A stretch of DNA of 64,000 nucleotides. Source: Gallionella sp. (GTDB lineage Bacteria > Pseudomonadota > Gammaproteobacteria > Burkholderiales > Gallionellaceae). Below are positions 9,279 to 15,799 of the stretch, piece after piece. The notes under the pieces are model-generated. The model was not told the DNA's origin. It saw nothing but the letters and a program-made list of their open reading frames with translations, and did no database searches. The number at the start of each line of letters is the position of its first letter. Positions within the stretch are counted from its first letter, which is position 1. The DNA is taken from the NCBI GenBank assembly GCA_028689145.1, contig JAQTWT010000005.1, positions 124,001 to 188,000 of the forward strand, in the 5' to 3' direction. Both the position numbers and the translations under genes were made by a program.

Positions 9279-10120
9279 CAGCTGTCCTTGCTTATATTTG
9301 ATTCGCGAAGCCATGCATCGGCTTCCGGAAGATAATGGGCGAGGCCTTCAAGGATGCCTGCGCTGTAGTTGCCGTTCATGCCGAGGTAGCCACCCCTGGC
9401 GATATAGACGCAGCCCGCGCCGTTGGCTACCAGCTGCCTGATTTGCGCGTCGGCGTTCGCGACCAGCACGGCCTGAATGCCGCTCTTCAGCACATCCAGA
9501 TCGTTTCCGCTGTCACCGGCGAAAACCGTATTCTCGTGGATGAAACCTTGCTGCCGCATCAGGAACGCGATGGCGTGAAGCTTGTTGGCGCTGTTCGGCA
9601 GGACATCCAACAATCCGACTGCGGCGGCTTCGTCGACGCTCCAGATCAGGTTGGCTCCGATGCCGGCCTGCTTCAGGTACGCCTCCATTTCGCCGAACAA
9701 TTTTTTTGTATCCGTTTCGAGCGTGACATAGAAGCTGAGCTTGTAGCTGCTCTGTTTCTCCGCTTCCTGCAAGCGCAGCGCCGGAAACACGCCCGGCAAC
9801 CGCTGGAGTTCGTCATGCGCTAGGCCGTGCCAGTCCGTCGCAATCTGCTCGTCCCATTCGTCCCAGCGTCGCCAGCCGGACTGATCGATCCGGTAGATGG
9901 TCGCGCCGACATCGGCAATGGCGAAATCAGGCTGCGGCAAATCGTATTCTGCGATGGCCTGCTCGATGAGTGCGCAATTTCGACCGCTCACGTAGGCCAG
10001 CGTGACATCCTCGCAAGCAACCAGCTGTCTGAAGCGCCACATCGCCGACGGCGATTCGGGTTGTGCGCCATTTGGAATTAATGTCCGGTCAAGATCGGTG
10101 CAAAGCAGGAATCGTTTCAT
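9278..10120 (-). CDS. spp: Sucrose-6-phosphate phosphatase
   Basis: The 280-residue HAD-IIB phosphatase removes phosphate from sucrose-6-phosphate. The N-terminal CTDLDRTLIPNG holds the catalytic DxDxT, AYVSGRN is motif II, NKLHAIAFLM carries the conserved lysine, and VFAGDSGNDLDVLKSG is the metal-binding motif. It overlaps sps by 4 nt and ams by 3 nt, so translation is likely coupled. The presence of this separate active phosphatase agrees with the inactive SPP-like domain of the neighbouring synthase. Confidence 0.92.
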   Translation of the reverse strand: MKRFLLCTDLDRTLIPNGAQPESPSAMWRFRQLVACEDVTLAYVSGRNCALIEQAIAEYDLPQPDFAIADVGATIYRIDQSGWRRWDEWDEQIATDWHGLAHDELQRLPGVFPALRLQEAEKQSSYKLSFYVTLETDTKKLFGEMEAYLKQAGIGANLIWSVDEAAAVGLLDVLPNSANKLHAIAFLMRQQGFIHENTVFAGDSGNDLDVLKSGIQAVLVANADAQIRQLVANGAGCVYIARGGYLGMNGNYSAGILEGLAHYLPEADAWLRESNISKDS

Positions 10121-12279
10121 AGTGCGCCGTTATCCTCCCCGCTGGCGAAGAACTTGTAATGATCCAGCGCTTCGAGGATACCAGCGGCATGCGGGCTGGT
10201 CGAGAAATAAATCTTGTCGGCAGTGGACAGGCCGGATAATTCCGCGAGATGCCGGTTATCTACGACCGTGCCCAACGTGTTGCCGCGCAGCATGTCAGCA
10301 TCGGCACCCGTGACACCGGCCACCAGCGTGTTTTCCAGCGGAAAGCCCAGTTGCTCGGCGCACCAGCGCAGAGCCAACCCCTTGGAGGCTCTGACCGGCA
10401 GCACGTCGAGGAATTGCCCGAAGGAAAAGACGACGTTCACCGTCTGCTCGTTGCGCAACAGCACCTGGCGGATTTCCTGGACGTTCGCCAGCACAGGATC
10501 GATGTAGTAACTGATCTTGAAAGCGCTCTGGAATTTCTTGGGCTGTATCTCCAGCCCCGGTATTTTCCCGAGAATGTCGCGCACCGCCTGACGGTTCCAC
10601 AAATGGACGATATGGCGCTCCCAGACAGTATCCTGCGTCAAGTTGGGGGCATAGTGGATTTCGGTACCCTGGCCGGAGATCAGCACGTCGGGAACGGGAA
10701 TGTCGTATTGGCGCAATACGCTCAGCGCGTCGTCCAGACGGCGTCCGGTCGCGATGCCGAAGATGACCGATTTGCTGTTTCGCTGCATGGTTTGCAGGAA
10801 GTTCGCCAGCGATGCATGGTCGCCGATCAGGTTCAAATCGATGCTGGTAAACAGCGCGCGGTCGCGGAACATGCCTTGGCGCCGCTTCAGATTCATTCTC
10901 GGCAACGGTTCGGTTTTTTCCGCCAGCGGGCGGATGACGGCCAGATATTTTTCCACATGCGCCTGCCAGGAATAATGGCGGCGCACGCCCTGTATGCCGT
11001 TTTCCGCCAAATGCCGCCATTCCTCTTTGTCGGCCAAAGCCTGCATCACGGTTTCCGCCATCGCCTTTTTGTCGAGCGGATCGATCAGGTAGCCGTTCCG
11101 GCAATACTTGACGATATCGACCGGCCCGCCATCCTCCGTTGCCACGACAGGCAGACCGCAGGCCGCAGCTTCGATCAGTGTCAGGCCGAACGGTTCGGTC
11201 AGCGCGGGGTTGACGAATACACCGAGGGAGGCAGCCGCGAGGCGGAATAATACCGAGACGTCTTCCGCCTTGTGGTGCTTCGGGTAAGCGACCTTCCCGT
11301 ACAGGTCGTACCGGTCTATGGCCAGTAGAATGTCGCTCAGTGTGTGTTTCGCGACATCTTCCATATCTTGGATGTCGTCGCGGTTGCCCGCGACGATCAC
11401 CAGGTTGGCGGCCTGTTGCAGTTGCGGCGATTCCCCATAGGCCTCGATCAGGGTGGATAGGTTCTTCTTCGGGTCTGGGCGCGACAACGCCAGTATGATC
11501 GGCTTGTCTGGATGTTTCAAAAAACGCCGCAACTCGAGCGCAATGGCGCTGCGTGTTTCGTCGCCGCGCGGCGGAAAGAAGCTTGCCAGATCCGTGCCGG
11601 GCGGGATCACGCGCATCAGGTCGGGCCGGTAAAAATCGTAAAGGCCGTATTGCTGGCGGATCTCCTGTTGCGTGCTGGTGATGACGCGCTCGGCCACGCC
11701 CAGCGTGGTCTCTTCCGCATCGATGCGGCGCGAGATGTGGTAGGTTGTTTCGATCTCGCCGTGCTTAACGCCGCTGGCCAGCAGCTGCATACGCTTGTTG
11801 CGGCCCAGCGAGTGGCCGGTATGCACCAGCGGGATACCGAGCAGGTGCACGAGCCGTGCGCCGACATAGCCGGCATCGGCGTAATGGCTGTGCAGAACAT
11901 CCGGAATCACCGGCTGGCTCTTGAGATAGGCGAGCGCGTTGTCGGCGAAGCTGTCCAGAGAGTCCCACAGCATTTCCTTGCGCAGATATTTTTGCTCGCC
12001 GCATTCGATGCGCACGATGGCGGCTTTATCCGAAAGCGCTTCAAACGGCTCCGCGTAATCCGGGCTGACTTGGGCATCGACAACGCGGCGCGTCAGCAGC
12101 ACCACCCGCCCGACATCCGCGCGTTCCCCGAGGGCGCGCGCCAACTCCACGACGTACTTGGTCTGTCCACCGGTATCAGCATCTCGCCCCAGTTCGAGGT
12201 CGTGGCCGCGAATCAGCCCGTGCACGCTGATCAGGGCGATGTACAACGGTTTCCCGGATTCAGGCGGACGATTATTCAT
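10117..12279 (-). CDS. sps: Sucrose-phosphate synthase with degenerate SPP-like C-terminal domain
   Basis: The 720-residue protein makes sucrose-6-phosphate from UDP-glucose and fructose-6-phosphate. Residues 1 to about 465 form a GT4 glycosyltransferase with GRDADTGGQTKYVVEL, HSHYADAG, VHTGHSLGRNK, LALSRPDPKKN and the EPFGLTLIEAAACGLPVVAT donor site. The rest is a HAD domain like sucrose-phosphatase. There the catalytic DxDxT is replaced: the aligned segment reads TSIDLNLI, with serine for the nucleophile aspartate and asparagine for threonine, so this domain should be catalytically dead, as is known for other bidomain SPS proteins. The start at 12279 gives a 4-nt overlap with fruK; ATG 12288 is an alternative. 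Confidence 0.92.
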   Translation of the reverse strand: MNNRPPESGKPLYIALISVHGLIRGHDLELGRDADTGGQTKYVVELARALGERADVGRVVLLTRRVVDAQVSPDYAEPFEALSDKAAIVRIECGEQKYLRKEMLWDSLDSFADNALAYLKSQPVIPDVLHSHYADAGYVGARLVHLLGIPLVHTGHSLGRNKRMQLLASGVKHGEIETTYHISRRIDAEETTLGVAERVITSTQQEIRQQYGLYDFYRPDLMRVIPPGTDLASFFPPRGDETRSAIALELRRFLKHPDKPIILALSRPDPKKNLSTLIEAYGESPQLQQAANLVIVAGNRDDIQDMEDVAKHTLSDILLAIDRYDLYGKVAYPKHHKAEDVSVLFRLAAASLGVFVNPALTEPFGLTLIEAAACGLPVVATEDGGPVDIVKYCRNGYLIDPLDKKAMAETVMQALADKEEWRHLAENGIQGVRRHYSWQAHVEKYLAVIRPLAEKTEPLPRMNLKRRQGMFRDRALFTSIDLNLIGDHASLANFLQTMQRNSKSVIFGIATGRRLDDALSVLRQYDIPVPDVLISGQGTEIHYAPNLTQDTVWERHIVHLWNRQAVRDILGKIPGLEIQPKKFQSAFKISYYIDPVLANVQEIRQVLLRNEQTVNVVFSFGQFLDVLPVRASKGLALRWCAEQLGFPLENTLVAGVTGADADMLRGNTLGTVVDNRHLAELSGLSTADKIYFSTSPHAAGILEALDHYKFFASGEDNGAL

Positions 12280-13238
12280 AATCCCCATTCCTCGGTGAAC
12301 GGCTGGTAAAAATCCGCATAGTCTGGGACGGCACCGCGGATGCCGCAGATCGCGGCGGCGAAAGTGTTGGCGCGCGCCAGCGTGTTTTCCATAGGCCAGT
12401 GCTGCAGCATGCCCAGAATGTATACCGCGGTAAACCCGTCGCCTGCGCCGACCGTATCCACCACGATTGCGTCACGGTTGCCTTCAACGGCCTCGATGAC
12501 TTTCCCGGTGTGGCTCATTTGCCACGCACCTTCCGCCCCGCAGGTAACCACCACCTGTTCGAGATCGAACTGGCGCATCAATTCCATAACCCGATTCTGT
12601 GGTCGGTATCCAGGCAGCGCGAACATTCTCGCCAGCACCTCCAGCTCTTCCGCATTCAGCTTCACGATATCCGCATTTTGCATAGCCGAACGCAGCGTTT
12701 TTTCGTCGTACCATGGCGCGCGCAGATTGACATCCAGAAATTTCGCCGCACTCGTACTGCGTAACAGGGTTGTCAGCGCCCGGCGGGAAACTTCGTGCCG
12801 CTGCGCCAGCGTGCCGTAGTAGACCAGCGCGGGGCTGAGCGGGAGCCTGACCATGCGCGCAACCGCCGGGTGAATAAAATCATAAGCCTGGTCTGGCAGA
12901 ATGTCGAAGCAGTGGCCACCGTTCTCCAAGTGCACTTTCACCTGCCCGGTCGGACGATGCATGTCGATCTGAATGCCGCCGGTTTCCATTGCGTTTTGCG
13001 CCATCGCGCCGAGCACGTTCCTGCCAGGATCGTCGTTACCCACGCGGGAAAGCAAAACCGGGTTGCGCCCGAAGGCCTTAAGGTGTCTTGCGACGTTGAA
13101 AGGCGCACCACCCAGAACGGTGCGGTCGGGAAAAATATCCGCCAACACTTCGCCAAACAGCACGACCCTGCCATTCTGACTGATGTTTAAGGTGTGTTCG
13201 TCCCCTTGCGGCAATGGCAGTGTCAATCGAGCTTTCAC
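12276..13238 (-). CDS. fruK: PfkB-family fructokinase of the sucrose operon
   Basis: The 320-residue sugar kinase has the PfkB signature set: LGGAPFNVARHL near the N-terminus, the DVNLRAPWYD segment, and VDTVGAGDGFTAVY with the catalytic aspartate near residue 265. In sucrose operons of methanotrophs and nitrifiers this gene phosphorylates fructose released from sucrose. The GTG at 13238 is the only usable start, because an in-frame TAA lies 21 nt upstream, and it lacks its own well-spaced ribosome site. It overlaps the stop of a short leader ORF that does have a strong one, so translational coupling is likely. Here fruK leads the operon, unlike the sps-first order described in Methylotuvimicrobium. 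Confidence 0.85.
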   Translation of the reverse strand: MKARLTLPLPQGDEHTLNISQNGRVVLFGEVLADIFPDRTVLGGAPFNVARHLKAFGRNPVLLSRVGNDDPGRNVLGAMAQNAMETGGIQIDMHRPTGQVKVHLENGGHCFDILPDQAYDFIHPAVARMVRLPLSPALVYYGTLAQRHEVSRRALTTLLRSTSAAKFLDVNLRAPWYDEKTLRSAMQNADIVKLNAEELEVLARMFALPGYRPQNRVMELMRQFDLEQVVVTCGAEGAWQMSHTGKVIEAVEGNRDAIVVDTVGAGDGFTAVYILGMLQHWPMENTLARANTFAAAICGIRGAVPDYADFYQPFTEEWGL

Positions 13239-13309
13239 ACCTGTTTGCCAACAGATTTAACGCGGCGTATTTTTTCATGACAGGGCATCAAAGCGTGATT
13301 GGTCTTCAC
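13235..13309 (-). CDS. Leader ORF (24 aa) translationally coupled to fruK
   Basis: A GTG start at 13309 has AGGAGG (13315-13320 on the plus strand) exactly 5 nt upstream, the best ribosome site in this region. The frame encodes 24 residues, beginning MKTNHALMPCHEK and ending VGKQV, and stops with TGA overlapping the fruK GTG start. Nothing is recognised in the peptide. Its arrangement fits a coupling leader that delivers ribosomes to the weak fruK start. It could also be the chance remnant of a longer N-terminus; the reading frames differ, so a frameshift would have to be excluded. Confidence 0.45.
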   Translation of the reverse strand: MKTNHALMPCHEKIRRVKSVGKQV

Positions 13310-13404
13310 CGGTTCCTCCTGTAGGAATAATCAGGTTGCAAAATTAATCTATAAAACCGCAGCCAACTGGAAATATCCTCTTACTTCAAACGGTAGGCTG
13401 CTTT

Positions 13405-13427
13405 TGTAGGGGGGCGAATTAATTCGC
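13405..13427. repeat. Perfect 14-bp palindrome in the fruK-sucR divergent region
   Basis: GCGAATTAATTCGC at 13414-13427 is a perfect palindrome preceded by TGTAGGGGG. That leading sequence resembles the TGTAGGGGCG ends of the dispersed repeats at 35041 and near 60482, so this is probably a degenerate repeat copy. A regulator site is possible given the location between divergent promoters. Confidence 0.4.
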
Positions 13428-13455
13428 ACGCAACACGTTGGCGCTTTTATAATAA

Positions 13456-13482
13456 ATTGACAGCAATTTAATTTATGTCAAT
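13456..13482. promoter_or_regulatory. Inverted repeat, candidate SucR (MarR-family) operator
   Basis: ATTGACA (13456-13462) and TGTCAAT (13476-13482) form 7-bp perfect arms around 13 bp. TTGACA of the left arm could also be a -35 box for sucR. MarR proteins usually bind AT-rich inverted repeats between divergent genes and repress both, so this is the best operator candidate for the sucrose/glucosylglycerate operon and for sucR itself. No binding data exist; the match is by position and symmetry only. Confidence 0.45.
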
Positions 13483-13532
13483 ATAGTTTATGCAAACGGT
13501 GAATGCAAGCTTTATAATCCCGCATCAAATCC

Positions 13533-14024
13533 GTGGAACATAACGTGGGCAATCGCAACAAAAAACAGCTCCCGCTACAGGTGCTGAAAAAATTCCGGAT
13601 TATTTACGGCACCGTACGCCAGCACTTCCGCGAGATTGAGCGAACCTGCGGAGTGACGGGATCACAGCTCTGGGTCATGCAGGAAATTGCCAATACGCCC
13701 GGCATCGGCATCTCGGAACTGGCGGAACGCCTTTCCATACATCAATCCACATGCAGCCAGCTCGTAGAAAAACTGGTGGCTCGCAAACTTATTTCCAAGG
13801 AACGCAGCAAAGAGGATCAGCGCCGCGTCGGATTGCGCCTAACTGAAGAGGCCGCGAGACTGATAAAAAACGCGCCCGGCCCGGCTGAAGGTGTGCTTCC
13901 GGAAGCGTTGTCGGCTTTGCCGGTCGAAACAATGCAATCTCTCGACGCATCGCTAGAAAAAGTGATCCAGCAACTCCAGATCAGGGATGACCGGTTGGCC
14001 GGCAAGCCTTTGTCAGATTTGTAA
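13533..14024 (+). CDS. sucR: MarR-family transcriptional regulator of the osmolyte operon
   Basis: The 163-residue protein is a winged-helix MarR regulator. The DNA-recognition part is visible in residues about 55-105 (GIGISELAERLSIHQSTCSQLVEKL), and the wing in KEDQRRVGLRLTEEA. The N-terminus is basic. It is transcribed away from fruK, and in Methylotuvimicrobium alcaliphilum a MarR-type gene (sucR) adjacent to the sucrose operon represses it, so the symbol is given by position and family. The start GTG at 13533 is tentative; GTG at 13545 is an alternative. A TATAAT-like box (13513-13518) lies only about 15 bp upstream of the chosen start, so the transcript may be nearly leaderless or the real start is further in. 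Confidence 0.75.
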   Translation: MEHNVGNRNKKQLPLQVLKKFRIIYGTVRQHFREIERTCGVTGSQLWVMQEIANTPGIGISELAERLSIHQSTCSQLVEKLVARKLISKERSKEDQRRVGLRLTEEAARLIKNAPGPAEGVLPEALSALPVETMQSLDASLEKVIQQLQIRDDRLAGKPLSDL

Positions 14025-14167
14025 TCCGCATTTGAGCGCAGCATGCGGCACATATGCGGCAATGTGCGAGCCAGAATACCGCCCATGTATAATTCCACCC
14101 GCTGTATCCAATGCGCACTGCCATGCGCTCTTGTTTTAAGTTCATAAATCCTTTGGGTCGCAATATT

Positions 14168-15583
14168 ATGAAACGCTTTGCTCTGCTCTTTGTCCTGATG
14201 TTTCTACCGCTATTGGCGCACGCATCGGGAGATGCCGAACGCCTCGACCTGACCGGCAACTGGGTAGGTATCACCTCGGTGCTGCTGTTCTTCGCCGCCT
14301 ATCTGGTCGTGATGGCCGAGGAATTCACCCATCTGCGCAAGTCCAAGCCAGTGATGCTGGCGGCCGGGATCATCTGGGGATTGATCGCCTGGCATTACCA
14401 GTCTCTCGATATTCCGCATGTCGTCGAAACCGCGCTACGCCACAATCTGGAGGAATACGCCGAACTGATGCTGTTTTTGCTGGTGGCAATGACTTTCATC
14501 AACGCAATGGACGAGCGCAATGTGTTCGAGGCGCTACGCTCATGGCTGATCCGCAAGGGTTTCGGCTACCGTGCACTGTTCTGGGTGACCGGCTTGCTGG
14601 CTTTTCTCATCTCACCTATCGCCGACAACCTGACCACCGCGCTGCTCATGGCGGCGGTGGTAATGGCAGTTGGCGCTGGCAACAAAAAATTTATCATGCT
14701 CTCCTGTATCAATATCGTAGTCGCCGCCAACGCGGGCGGTGCATTCAGCCCGTTCGGCGACATCACCACACTGATGGTCTGGCAAAAAAACATCCACGCC
14801 AGCAATGGTATTGTCGATTTTTGGGTGTTTTTCGCGCTATTCATCCCGTCGCTCGTCAACTGGCTGGTACCGGCAACAATAATGCACTTCGCCGTGCCTA
14901 ACGAAAAACCCAATGGCGGCGGTGCGATGATCGCGATGCGGCGCGGCGCACTAGCCATCGTGGCATTATTTCTGTTCACCATTGCGTTGGCGGTGTGCTT
15001 CCACAGTATATTGGGATTGCCGCCGGTGATCGGCATGCTCACCGGTCTAAGCCTGCTCCAGTTCTTTTCCTATTACTTGAAAATATGCGGTGAAAAGACC
15101 CATTCGCGAGGCGGCGACGCGGAAAACCTTGGTAACCCGGTACCGTTCGACATCTTCCGCAAGGTTTCACGCGCCGAATGGGATACGCTATTCTTTTTCT
15201 ACGGCGTGGTGATGTGTGTCGGCGGGCTGGGTTTCATCGGCTATCTCGGCATGATCTCGCAGGTGATCTACGGCGAGTGGGGTGCGACCAATGCCAATAT
15301 CGCCATCGGCATCATCTCTGCCATCGTCGATAACATTCCGGTGATGTTCGCGGTGCTGACCATGATGCCGGATATGTCGGTCGGCCAGTGGCTGCTGGTA
15401 ACGATGACTGCCGGGGTCGGCGGCTCGCTGCTGTCGATCGGCTCGGCGGCAGGTGTCGCACTGATGGGTCAGGCGCGCGGTGCCTATACTTTTTTTGGTC
15501 ACCTCAAGTGGACACCGGCCATCGCGCTCGGCTATGCGGTGAGTATATGGGTGCATATGGTGATAAACCGCAACCTATTCTAA
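14168..15583 (+). CDS. nhaD: Na+/H+ antiporter NhaD
   Basis: The 471-residue membrane protein belongs to the ion transporter superfamily branch of NhaD, which expels Na+ or Li+ in exchange for protons. The N-terminus looks like a signal/first helix ending HASG. Characteristic segments are LLVAMTFINAMDERNVFEALR, SPIADNLTTALLMAA, NIVVAANAGGAFSPFGDITTLMVW and a repeat near the C-terminus, ISAIVDNIPVMFAVLTMMP, plus LLSIGSAAGVALMGQARG. The ATG at 14168 starts the hydrophobic leader directly; the upstream in-frame start at 14111 would add 19 residues and destroy it. A TATAAT at 14098-14103 may be its -10 box. It extends the salt-adaptation theme of the region. Confidence 0.93.
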   Translation: MKRFALLFVLMFLPLLAHASGDAERLDLTGNWVGITSVLLFFAAYLVVMAEEFTHLRKSKPVMLAAGIIWGLIAWHYQSLDIPHVVETALRHNLEEYAELMLFLLVAMTFINAMDERNVFEALRSWLIRKGFGYRALFWVTGLLAFLISPIADNLTTALLMAAVVMAVGAGNKKFIMLSCINIVVAANAGGAFSPFGDITTLMVWQKNIHASNGIVDFWVFFALFIPSLVNWLVPATIMHFAVPNEKPNGGGAMIAMRRGALAIVALFLFTIALAVCFHSILGLPPVIGMLTGLSLLQFFSYYLKICGEKTHSRGGDAENLGNPVPFDIFRKVSRAEWDTLFFFYGVVMCVGGLGFIGYLGMISQVIYGEWGATNANIAIGIISAIVDNIPVMFAVLTMMPDMSVGQWLLVTMTAGVGGSLLSIGSAAGVALMGQARGAYTFFGHLKWTPAIALGYAVSIWVHMVINRNLF

Positions 15584-15799
15584 GAGCGAATCTGTTTTTT
15601 CGTACTATCTGAAAAAACTCCGCCACTTGCACTGCTATAGTTGGGGGTGTCCCAAATTTTGGGTTCCATTATTTGACGCAATGCGCTTCGCTTATTGCAC
15701 TCTACGGATCACAGGAATTTAAAAGGCTCCAGCTCGCAATAGCGCAACAATACCGGGCAGATTTGCTCCCGAATTTTTAACTTAATTGGGATGTGAACG
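15584..15799. other. Intergenic region nhaD-cation ATPase
   Basis: The 216 bases hold no gene. A short symmetrical stretch CCCAAATTTTGGG lies near 15653, and the ATTTGACGCAAT motif near 15672 recurs upstream of the aconitase gene near 24415. No clear terminator or strong promoter was seen. Confidence 0.4.
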
